This document shows positions 46,701 through 57,100 of a stretch of DNA of 64,000 nucleotides, in pieces. The position numbers and the translations under genes are program-made. Every line of letters starts with the position of its first letter. Position 1 is the first letter of the stretch. The stretch comes from Blattamonas nauphoetae (lineage: Eukaryota; Preaxostyla; Oxymonadida): positions 62,001 through 126,000 of the forward strand of contig JARBJD010000158.1 of NCBI GenBank assembly GCA_033064195.1. Reading direction: 5' to 3'. The notes beneath the pieces are model-generated. The model was not told the origin of the DNA, ran no database searches, and saw only the letters and a list, made by a program, of their open reading frames with translations.

Positions 46701-49700
46701 CTCTCTGCCTCATTATTCTTAACTCCCCTCGGTCCAACTCTCTCCTCAGTTTCGAGCAAGCTTTCGTCATCCGATCCTAACTTTTTGAATCTGACTCTCT
46801 CAACACAACGAATGCCACCAGAAACGTTCACACTCACTCTGAAACAAACTGAATCGGCATCTGAAACTATTTCTCTGTCCATCATTTCCTCTGACCTCTC
46901 GGCTGGGTTCGTTCTTGTGGAAGTGTACAACAAGACAGGCACTCTGAAATATGGAACAGAATATTCGATTGATGGAATGACAAGTTCATCAGTTGTGGCT
47001 GTTGTCACTGCTCTTCCTTTCTCCACTCCACCTGAACCGATTCGGATCACATCAGCTGGCTGCTCACTGAGAGACGACAAACAGAAATCAGCAGTGGTGA
47101 CACTGACTGGAGTGAAGTTGGGAGGAGGGAAGACATTCAGTGTTGGAGTTCGGGAGATGAAAGGGTTGACATTGATTGGCGATGAGATTGAGCTGTCTGG
47201 AACGCTCTCTGGTGAATCTTCATCGGCAAATCACATCCACACTGAACTGATCTTCGGGGATGTCGAACCTCTCCTCTCATTTGGGACGAAGTATGCGATC
47301 ACAAAGTTCGACGTTGATGGAGCGATTTCGGTTGTGGATGCCGACGTCACATTCTCTGTTCCTGCTGAACCTGCTCGAATTGTCGGTCTCGAAAAGAGAG
47401 AACTGAACAGTGATCGAACTAAGATGATGATATCACTGGAAGGACGTGCTCTGCTCTCTCGAACAGGAAAGGTGAGTTTAACGAATGGAACCACAAGTTG
47501 GGAATCGTTGTCGGATGTGACCATCGTGGACGACACACACTGCACAGCTGAGTTCGCAGTTGGAGAGGAAGAAACATCCGATGAGCTGAAATATGGAGAA
47601 GAATACACGCTGAAAGGGAGCTGGAAAGAATCGAGTGGATTTCATGTGGAAGAAGGAATCCAACTCGTTCTTCCATTCCCTCCAACGATCACCCAGATGG
47701 AGTTCGTCTTCTCGAACACTCTCCACACTGGCTGTTTTGTGATTCTGAATGGATCAGATCTGATTGTTGGAGAATCGCTGAATGTGACGCTGAACGACTC
47801 GCTCTCATTCATCGCCACGATCATCTCAGACAGTGAAGCGAAATCGACAGAACTGGTGATTGGATGGCCAACGACACTCCAACACAACACTCAATACACA
47901 ATCACATCGATCGAAGCCACAGATGTAGCGAATGGCAAAACTTTGTACAGTTCTTCGATTTCAGACACCACCGGCTCTGCATCAGATCCTTTCGTGATTT
48001 TTGTGGATTCTGGATTGTCTTCGGATTCGACGTTGTTCTGTGGGGGGAAAACAAGACCATGCAAATCGATTGAGGATGGATGGAAGATTGTGGAAGGAAT
48101 TGGGATTTCGTCGTTGTCGATGTCGATTGTTCACAACACGACACAGAATGAGCAAGTGAGAATGGAGAGTGATCATGAAGTTGTGATCGAATCACTGCCG
48201 ACAACCAAACCTGAACTGTTTGTATCTACTTCGTCGTCGTCTGAACTGGAAGGAGAGGGAATGGTTGAAGTGATTAGAGGTCGATTGCGACTTCGTGACG
48301 TTGATGTTGTTCTGTCCGACTCGCCTTCGCTGATCTTCGTTCGAATGGTTGGAGGACATTTGACGATGGAAACATGCACTCTCGCTTCGGCATCATCCTC
48401 ACTCTCGAATTCCGATGCCTCGTTGTGTTTGTGGAGTGGAGGAGCGATTGTTCTTGAACAGACAATCACGAACATCACATCATCGACATTCTCGGAGTTG
48501 TCGTTTGGTGCGATCAACATGAAAGGCGGCAGTTTGACCGTCCAAGGATCGATCTTCGAAAGCAACAATCCACATTCTTCTTCGTTTCCTTCTTTTCGCC
48601 GCAACATTCGGTGTTCTGGGGAGGGACAAGTGAAGATTGGGAGTTTGAATGGAGGAGATGGGAAGGCCGACCATCCTCATCTTTGGCTGTCTCACGAAGA
48701 TTGTGTGTTGAGTGGGGAGGATGTGAATGCGAATGCTCCGTTCTTCATCCCAACACTCTCTTCATCGTCGACGAGCACGTTGAACAAGACATCACAAGCA
48801 TTCGATTTGACAATCAAAGGATCGACACTGATTCCTTGCTCTCTGATTCTGGAAGTGTTTGAGAAGAAGAAAGATGGGAGTGTGGGAAAGACCGTTCGGA
48901 TTCCACTTTCTGTCGACTCAGTGAGATCTTTCAACGAGACTGAAATTGAAACGAGTCTGGCTGTGTCGTCGATGTCAGGATTCGAGAAAAATCTGGAATG
49001 GCGTGGTCGTATTGTGTTTGGACTGAACGAAAGGACATAATCGTTTGTGATTCAGAAGAATTCTGTGGATCGAGCAGCTCAAGCTGTGATTGAGAACATG
49101 AAATGGTGGATTCCTCTCCTCGTCTCTCTCGTGTGCCTCCTCATTCTCATCGTGATCGTGGTGTTGGTCTGCCTGCGTCGACGAAAGCAGACGACTCAGA
49201 AAGCTGAACAAAGAGTCAAAACACAAGAACTGGACGATGAAAACGAAGGTCGGATGGAAGTGGATGAGAAAATGGAGGAACCGCTTGCTGGGAACAGTGT
49301 TGATTATCTGATCAAGTCACAACAAACAGTGACACCCAAAATGAACCATCGCGATCCAACATCAACCTCAGTTCGGATGGAGTCGCAGGAGTTTGTGGAA
49401 GTGATGGGAGAGTCGGGAGAAGTGAGAATGGTTGATTGGACGAAGGCAGAAACGCTGTTTGATGTTCTGCACCGACCAGAGAAGAAGCGAGAGATTGAGA
49501 AGAAAGTGGTGAGTCGTTCGATGACGAAGGGTCTGATTGGAGTTTTGGGAAGATTCAAAACGAGTGAGATCATCTCGTACTTCTCTCCTCACTTTGTGAT
49601 TGTGAACAACAATGTGGTTCAGCTTCGATTGGGGACGATTGCTGAAGACCCGCCTGAAATGGAACAAGGAACACAGAATGACAGCAAACAAGAGATAACG

Positions 49701-50129
49701 ATGGTTGGAGAACAGGACAAGTCTTTTTTCGGGGGAAGGCTCTCAGGTGTGAAGAACGGGACAACTGAGGGCCAGCGCTGGAGAGCACCAGAAGTGAGTC
49801 GATCGAATGTTGAGAAGATTGATGTTGAGTCAGCGTTGGTGTTCAGCTTGGGATTGGTTCTGTGGGAGGTGTGGACGGGAGAAGTGCCTTGGAAAGAGAT
49901 GGACGAAGCGAATGCGTGTCGTCAGAACGAGGGAGGAGTTCAGTCGAACCTGAAACTGGTTTTGGACACATCGATTCGTGAGTTGATCTCTCGATGCCTT
50001 TCGTTCGATCCGAAAGAGCGTCCGAGCCTTCAAGATGTGCTTGATGGATTGGGAGATTCAGAAGATAAGGTGGCTGAAGAGCCATCGCGTGTTGGGAAAG
50101 CGAGTGATGCACTCGACGTCCACTCCTGA
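43795..50129 (+). CDS. Surface receptor: beta-helix, Ig-like repeats, membrane span, pseudokinase
   Basis: The most complete family member here. Signal peptide MSMNCFLVILALLLSTQSHL (start 43795 or the next Met at 43801), then a cysteine-rich beta-helix (to about 45500), Ig/IPT-like repeats (about 45560-47960) and the CGGKTRPCKSIEDGW motif. A second beta-helix (to about 48700) and one membrane span (WWIPLLVSLVCLLILIV, about 49105-49175) with basic stop-transfer RRRKQ follow. The cytoplasmic tail keeps the kinase C-lobe only: RWRAPEVSR, FSLGLVLWEVWTGEVPW and DPKERPSLQDVL. No glycine loop, catalytic Lys, HRD or DFG was seen, so it is a pseudokinase. Two breaks occur: a one-base loss near 46129 (the paralogue reads on as EPARITS) and an in-frame TAA at 49038-49040 just before the membrane span. 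Either could be a sequence error or true decay. The final stop is TGA. Confidence 0.82.
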
Positions 50130-50768
50130 TTTCTCGATTTTCGTTCTTTCTTAGTCATCACTTCTTCTTTTCTCATCATCCCACATTCTTCTTCATTTTG
50201 TTCTTCCTTTCCTTCTTCATTCTTCTTTCTTTCTCAATCATCCCCTCACTATGAACACCACACAAACGAACATTCTGCTCCTGTCTGGTGATTGGAGAAG
50301 TGTTGTGTGGTTCTTCTTTTGGATGATTGTGTTTGCTTTCCTCACTCTGTCATCTCTCTCATCTCACACACTCTCCTCACTCTGAATGAGGACCAGTTCT
50401 TGTTTGATCGCATCACACCACATTCCTCTCTCCATCCATTTCTTCCTTCGTCATTTCCGAGTTTTGGTTCATTCTTGTTCGTTGTCAGTGTTTTGTGTTT
50501 TGTTTGTTCGATTTGTTTGTTGTTTGGTTTCTCAAACAAGCGAGGAGCTGCCCTCGCTGAATCTGTCACAACACGTCACACATCATCGGTTTTTTATTGT
50601 ATGTCCTCGTAGAAGTCACAACTCAGGAATGATGGGAGTCGTGTTCTTGAAATAAGAAAAAAGTCAGATCGTTGAGAGACTCACTTAACATCGGACCTTG
50701 CTTTTTCGAAAAGGTCACCAACCATAATTCATTCAGTTTCCGTCGATCAAACCATTCCTTGTTTATCA
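50130..50768. other. Intergenic region between two surface genes
   Basis: T/C-rich sequence after the receptor stop, with no supported gene. It should hold the receptor's 3' end and the promoter of the next surface gene. Confidence 0.5.
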
Positions 50769-53282
50769 ATGATCCTCCATCCTTTATTTTGCGTCAATGT
50801 GCTTCTAGGTGTGATACAGACTAACCTACCGTTATTTGACCATTATTCGACGGTGTCTCTGTCGTCTGTCTGCAACGAACAGCTCAGAAATGGACGCACA
50901 ATTGAAGATAATCGTTCCATCAGCTTTTCTCGGAATGAGATAATTCATGGAGAACAAGTTCGTATCGAATCACAACATCTTAATCTTGAAGGAAACACCA
51001 CCCCATTCATCCATTCACACAATCTGGAAGTTGCAGGCCAATCGATTCAACACGACAAACGGGAACGTTCCTCAAATTCGCTCGAAGAATCCGCCTTCGT
51101 TGCATGCCTTTTTAATACGACTCTTTGCATGGAGAAGTTCGTTTTCCATGTTATTGGACGGACGCATGGGATGATTGAAGTTGACTCGTCTTCACTTCGG
51201 GTGTCAGAATGCACGGTGCTGTCAGAAGGGTCGCTGTCGCCATTTGGGATTTCGGGAGGAGGAGGATGCAGCGGGTCGTCGATTTCAATTCTGTCGTCGA
51301 AGTACTCAGGCTCGAATGAAAGAGTGATGTCTCTGCCTCCTCTGATAAGCCTCACTCTGCCGTCCAAACATGAGCCGACACATCAGGACATCTCGACGAA
51401 CACTTTTGACACATCGATGAATGCTGTGCATGGTTCAGGAGTGTGTCTGTCGTCGACTGATCTTGGATTCGGAACAGGCCCGCTGTTTGACTTTGGGGTG
51501 CTCAACTCGCTTTCTGCTGCTGTTCCCCAAACAACGATCTCGCTGACTCACTCCTCGCTCCGAAATGTGTCCAGCGTCGCTCCCAAAACAACACGCCAAC
51601 TGTTCGCTCAGACTCGTCAGATTTTGGAGTCGTGTGTTGTGGAAGACAGCACAAACCACTTTTCAGGGACAGCCACTGCGGATGTGAACATGTGCGGGTC
51701 GTTCCTTGCCTCGAATTCGTCATTCTCGAAATGCTCTTCAAATCTCGCTCCATCCCACTCTCATCCAACCTACACCCTTTCCCATCGAACGGGAGCGGAT
51801 GTCATCACTGTTGCAACTGGCACACAGATCGAGGAAGTCAAAATCACTCGCTGCTCATTCAAAAGCATGACAAGCTCAACAACAGCTTCATCTGTTCATT
51901 TTGTCACTTCGGTGGGGAACACAGAGATCGCTGAATGTTCCTTTTTCGATTGCTACGGCACGTCAAGCTTGGGTGGAACTGTTTTCGTCAAACTTGATCG
52001 CTCCATCGCATATTCAGCCAAATGCTCGTCGTGCGTCTTTGTTCGCTGTCGGGGACAACCCACCAACGGAGCGGCACTTGAATTCGACAGAGCGATGCCG
52101 TACACAGTGTCGGATTGTGTGTTCTACCAAACGGAAAGCACTGATAAGGGAGCGGCGCTCATTCTCTCCAACACTCAACACTGCCAATCACTGTCAACTG
52201 TCTTCAACTCGATCTTCGAAAGCTCTTTCTCAGGGAACGTGTACTCGGGGGCAGCTCTGTACATGTCACTCTGTGATAATTTCCTCTTTTCATCGCTGCG
52301 ATTTGTGGACACTCATGCAGATACTCCGCGCGAGATCGTTCACTCTCATTTTAGTTTAAAATTCAGTGCAACGAATCTCCAGAACTGCCAGTCTTCTCGA
52401 TCGTCTCTCACGTGCGGGATACTTTGGATATACTCTGGAACGCCCACTTCTCAAGAAGGTCTGATCTCCCCAATCACAAAGGAGACATTTGTGAAGGCGT
52501 TTTCGGGGAAAGCAAGTCAGGCTGGCAAAGCAACATTCGAAATCGAAGTTGGGGATGCAGTGACAGGAGAGATGGTTGTTGTGGTGGAGAATTTGGAGAG
52601 CACACGCTCCTCCTCTCCTCCAACCATCCCTCGCTCGCTCACCTTCTCCTTCCCAACATCAGCGAAGACAGCGTCATGCACAGTTGATGTGGGAGACACT
52701 GAACTGATCCAATCACCAGCAACTGAGTACCAATTGAGAAGAGCTGCGGTTACTGACTGGCTTGTGCACACGCTGCGAGTGAAGTCCAGAACTGTCTCGT
52801 TTACAGACCAGACGAAGACGCAGATCGTCCTTTCACTCGATTGCGATGGGCTTGTTCGAGATGGATACTCGATTCTGGTGAAGACAGGAAGCACCGAACG
52901 AAACATCTCACTGACACTTCAAAGCGATCAGAAGACTTACACAGCAACTGGCTCAATATCCACAAATGCTGAGTCTGTTTTCATGTATGCCACAGACTAT
53001 GAAATTGTTGCAGTGAAGGATGAGTGGGGACGCGCCCTCATTGTGCCCTCGGCTGCCAACACTCGCTCTCAGACTTCGGCGAACACCACGTTACCATCCG
53101 CCACAACCATCACTCAAACAGAAGATGGAATCTCTGCTGAACGAGTCGTCACGTCAGACTCGATCCACGGACATTCTTCTCTCACGTCACTGTCACTTTT
53201 GGATGTCTGTTGGGTTCGAACTGGATTCATCCACTCTCCGCAATTTGGAATTGTTCGAATTGTTTGGAAGGACGATGAATGA
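50769..53282 (+). CDS. Beta-helix surface protein, shortened paralogue of the 1-9915 gene
   Basis: Single exon of 837 residues ending in TGA. It starts with a leader (MILHPLFCVNVLLGVIQTN). Residues to about 560 form a Cys/Ser-rich beta-helix almost identical to that of the gene at 1-9915, but without its two transposon insertions, so it serves as the empty-site reference. Similarity continues to about 53062 (DEWGRALIVPSA) and then stops abruptly. The paralogue goes on into Ig-like repeats, whereas this gene reads 70 unrelated residues (ANTRSQTSAN onward) and ends. The tail therefore looks like sequence read past a deletion or recombination point, and the protein lacks stalk, membrane span and kinase-like part. 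A secreted product is possible. Confidence 0.75.
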   Translation: MILHPLFCVNVLLGVIQTNLPLFDHYSTVSLSSVCNEQLRNGRTIEDNRSISFSRNEIIHGEQVRIESQHLNLEGNTTPFIHSHNLEVAGQSIQHDKRERSSNSLEESAFVACLFNTTLCMEKFVFHVIGRTHGMIEVDSSSLRVSECTVLSEGSLSPFGISGGGGCSGSSISILSSKYSGSNERVMSLPPLISLTLPSKHEPTHQDISTNTFDTSMNAVHGSGVCLSSTDLGFGTGPLFDFGVLNSLSAAVPQTTISLTHSSLRNVSSVAPKTTRQLFAQTRQILESCVVEDSTNHFSGTATADVNMCGSFLASNSSFSKCSSNLAPSHSHPTYTLSHRTGADVITVATGTQIEEVKITRCSFKSMTSSTTASSVHFVTSVGNTEIAECSFFDCYGTSSLGGTVFVKLDRSIAYSAKCSSCVFVRCRGQPTNGAALEFDRAMPYTVSDCVFYQTESTDKGAALILSNTQHCQSLSTVFNSIFESSFSGNVYSGAALYMSLCDNFLFSSLRFVDTHADTPREIVHSHFSLKFSATNLQNCQSSRSSLTCGILWIYSGTPTSQEGLISPITKETFVKAFSGKASQAGKATFEIEVGDAVTGEMVVVVENLESTRSSSPPTIPRSLTFSFPTSAKTASCTVDVGDTELIQSPATEYQLRRAAVTDWLVHTLRVKSRTVSFTDQTKTQIVLSLDCDGLVRDGYSILVKTGSTERNISLTLQSDQKTYTATGSISTNAESVFMYATDYEIVAVKDEWGRALIVPSAANTRSQTSANTTLPSATTITQTEDGISAERVVTSDSIHGHSSLTSLSLLDVCWVRTGFIHSPQFGIVRIVWKDDE

Positions 53283-54158
53283 ACTCCACTCTGACGTTCT
53301 CTCGTTCATCCAACACATTTCACACCCTTCCAACGCCAACACAAAACACCAATCTTACCATGTCATCGTCCACTCGTGCTTGCCTGCTCCTCTTTTCCGT
53401 CTCTCTCCTTCCGAGCACTCATTACCCATTTGAATTCTTCAAAACGGAATAGAACACGACCGCTTGTCAGTTTCGAGGACAGATACACTTATAGACTGAA
53501 GTTTTTTAAATCTTCTTTTTGTCCCCTCTTCCTTCTCTCATCATGTTTTGGACACTCTTTCTTCAACTCGTCACTATTTTCGGCTTATCAGAGGCTGATG
53601 GCTCTTATCATCTTCATTTTTCATCTTTCCTCGATTTTACCCACTCATTCCATTTTTTCTTCACAATCACCGCTTTTTGTTGTCTTCGACACTTTGTGCT
53701 GCACAAATCGGAATCTGTTTCCTTTCTCATCAACCGAACGTTTCATGACATATCACACATTTCGCATCTCATCATCGATTAAGTTGTCGGAGCATGCATA
53801 CCGACACGGCACAACGATCCTCTCACCACTTTTTGAGACGCAGAAATACTGCATGAACATTTCACACTTTCGAATTCTTTGCTTTTTCATTCTGAGAATG
53901 AGGTTGAATGCTGCTCGATCAGGAAGGGAGAGAAATCTCCCCATCCTCGACAAACTGTTCTTTGGAGATTCTTCCTTCCTCCTTCCCAAAAACGAGCATT
54001 TCAGATGATGGTATTGTGTGGTGGGATCGTCACAAAGAATGAAAGAAAGAGTGAGTGATCGTGAAGTGAAATAGAATTGGACGAGAAGAGAGACCAATTC
54101 AATTAGTTCGTCTAACATCGCATAAACAAAGTGGTCAGACTCGATCTTGCAGGAGTCG
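53283..54158. other. Convergent intergenic region
   Basis: Lies between the 3' ends of the plus-strand surface gene and the minus-strand kinase gene. AT- and pyrimidine-rich, open frames without motif. No terminator-like or RNA feature was recognised. Confidence 0.5.
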
Positions 54159-57100
54159 TTAGGATCGGAGTCGTTTGAGCCAGATAATGTCTAAGTATTG
54201 ATGAGCATATAGAAATCGAGTTGAGATTCCGAGGCAGAGAGAAGAGGGGATGTTGGTGAAGATCCCAGGCTGTTCCTCATCGTCCACGAACAGTCGAGCT
54301 TCCCTCGTCCTCATGTTCACTCGAATCGCTGCTGTGTGTCCGATACAATCGATTGTCCTGTTTGTTCCTGCTGGCTTGACTTCTTCATTTGATCTCCACA
54401 TTCGTCCATCTACAAGAATGAAATCACCACCAATCCCATTTCGATGATATCCACAAGTGTTTTGTGTGGCATTTTCAGGAAGTGGATGTTTGACATAGCC
54501 AATACCTGAAAAGATGAGAATAAAGATGAACACACTCACATTCCAGAAAGTGTTTTGTTTTCCTCCGATTTTGAATTCCCATTCTCCATCCACGATCGGA
54601 AGAGTGAATGCTGTCCTCCAGCCACCCGAGTCCAGTTTGATGACTTGTGTGAGAGTGGTCGGAGTGAGTGCATGAACAGTTCTGTCGAGTGTTTGGAGTG
54701 ATTCAGTTCCAACCCAAATCGGGAGATTAGCCAGTTGCCGTTTCAGTGTCTCAGTTTGTTGCAACAGCTGGATGTTCTCTTTTCTCACACGACATCTGTC
54801 TGCTTCAATGTTCTTCTTCTCTTCTTCCATCTTCATTCGATCAGCTTCCGCTTTCTTCTTCTCTTCTTCCATCTTCATTCGATCTGCTTCCGCTTTCTTC
54901 TTCTCTTCTTCCATCTTCGCTCGTTCTGCTTCCGCTTTCTTCTTCTCTTCTTCCATCTTCACTCGATCTGCTTCTGCTTTCTTCTTCTCTTCTTCCATCT
55001 TCGCTCGTTCTGCTTCCGCTTTCTTCTTCTCTTCTTCCATCTTCGCTCGTTCTGCTTCTGCTTTCTTCTTCTCTTCTTCCATCTTCGCTCGTTCTGCTTC
55101 CGCTTTCTTCTTCTCTTCTTCCATCTTCGCTCGTTCTGCTTCTGCTTTCTTCTTCTCTTCTTCCATCTTCTCTCTTTCTGCTTCTGCTTTCTTCTTCTCT
55201 TCTTCCATCTTCACTCGATCTGCTTCTGCTTTCTTCTTCTCTTCTTCCATCTTCGCTCGTTCTGCTTCCGCTTTCTTCTTCTCTTTTTCCATCTTCGCTC
55301 GATCTGCTTCTGCTCTCGTCTTTTCTTCATTTCTCGTTTTATGAGACAGTCCCAGTTCATCATTTCCTCGGAGTCGTTTCAACCACAGCACTTCAACAGA
55401 TTGACTTGCAACATCGAAGCCAGTTGTGATTCCGAGGCAGAGAGGAGAAGGAATGTCGTTGAAGATCCCAGGCTGTTCCGAATTGTCCACAACCAATCGA
55501 GCTTCTTTTGTCCTCATGTTAACTCGAATCGCTGCTGTCTGTCCAACTCTTTCCCACTTCTTGTTTGTTCCTTCTGGATTGACTTCTCGATTTGTTTTCA
55601 ACATACGACCATCCAAAAGATTGAATTCACCCCCATTCCTGTCGTTCCATTGTCCACACTGAAAATGTGTTGCTTCTTTAGGAAGTGGGTGTCTGAGGAA
55701 GCCAAGAGCTAAAAAGATGAGAATGGGGATGAACATACCAACTGAGAAGAAACTGTTTTCAATTGCTCTGATTTTGAGTTCCCACTCTCCCTCAACGATC
55801 GGAACAGTGAATGCTGTTCTCCATCCCTTTTTGAGCTTGATAATTTGTGTGAGAGTGTTTGGAGTGAGAGAGTGAGCAGTTCGGTCGAGTGTTTGGAGAG
55901 ATTCTGTTCCAACCCAAATCGGAAGATCCGCCAATTGGAGTTTCAAAATGTCAAAACCCGATTTTAGAGTTCTACTCTCCATTAGTACTGATCTTTCGAG
56001 TTCCTCGTTTCCTCGAAGTCGTTTCAGCCATAGCACTTCAACCGATTTTTCATCAAGAGTGGATCCAGTTGCGATTCCGAGGCAGAGAGGAGAAGGGATG
56101 TCGGTGAAGATCCCAGGCTGTTCCTCATCGTCCACAAACAGTCGAGCTTCTCGATTCCTCATGTTCACGCGAATCGCTGATGTCTGTCCAATTCGATCAC
56201 ACGGCTTGTTTGTTCCTTCTGGCTTGAATTCCTTCCCTTCCTTCCACATTCTTCCTTTCCAGAGATTGAAACGACCTCCAATCTCATTTTCATTCCATCC
56301 ATACGCAAATTGTGTGGCATCTTCAGGAAGTGGATGTCGGAGGAAGACAAGATCTGAGAAGATGAGCTGATAAAATTACATACCAACGGCCAAGAAACTG
56401 GTCTCACTTGCTTTGATTTCGAGTTCCCACTCTCCCTCGATGATTGGATGAGTGAAAGCTGTTCTCCAACCATCTGCGAGTTGTTTGATTTGTGTGAGTG
56501 TGGTCGGTGTGAGTGAGTGCACAGCTCCATCGAGTGTTTGGAGAGATTCAGTTCCAACCCAAATCGGAAGATCGGCCAGTTGGCGTTTCTTCTCGTCCAA
56601 AACTAGTCGCAACTGTTGATTTTCAGCTTCTCTCTTCCTCTTCTCTTCCTCCATCTTTTCTTTATCGGCTTCTGCTTTCTTCTTTTCCTCATTTCTCGTT
56701 TTAAGAGACAGTTCGAGTTCATCATTTCCTCGAAGTCTTTTTAGCCACAGAACTTCAACTGATTGATTCGCAACAGTGAATCCAGTTGAGATTCCGAGGC
56801 AGAGAGGGGAAGGGATGTCGGGGAAGATCCCAGGCTGTTCCTCATCGTCCACAAACAGTCGAGCTTCTCGATTCCTCATGTTCACGCGAATCGCTGATGT
56901 CTGCCCAATTTCTTCACACGATTTGTTAGTTCCAACTGGTTTGAATTCTTTCGCCGATCTCCACATTCCTCCATCCCAAAGAATGAAATCACCACCAAAC
57001 CCATATGGCCAGCCTCCACACAAATTTTGAGTGGCATCTTCAGGATGTGGATGTCGGATGAAGGAAAGGACTGAAAGGATGAGAAGAGGATAAAACACAC

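Noticed and set aside
49000-49062. A 42-nt intron covering the TAA at 49038 (GTGTTTGG to GATTCAG)
   Set aside because: No polypyrimidine tract, and the text on both sides of the TAA reads as one conserved-looking juxtamembrane segment. A nonsense change, error or reassigned codon is simpler.
54746-55712. Long plus-strand frames (Phe/Ser/Leu-rich) opposite the coiled coil
   Set aside because: Antisense shadows of a 42-bp repeat coding for a Glu/Lys coiled coil. The minus strand has clear domain structure.
56376-56378. TAA taken as the end of the kinase gene, with a separate gene at 54159-56249
   Set aside because: Same frame on both sides, and the TAA lies inside a 30-nt GT-AG block found at the same place in the sister repeats.
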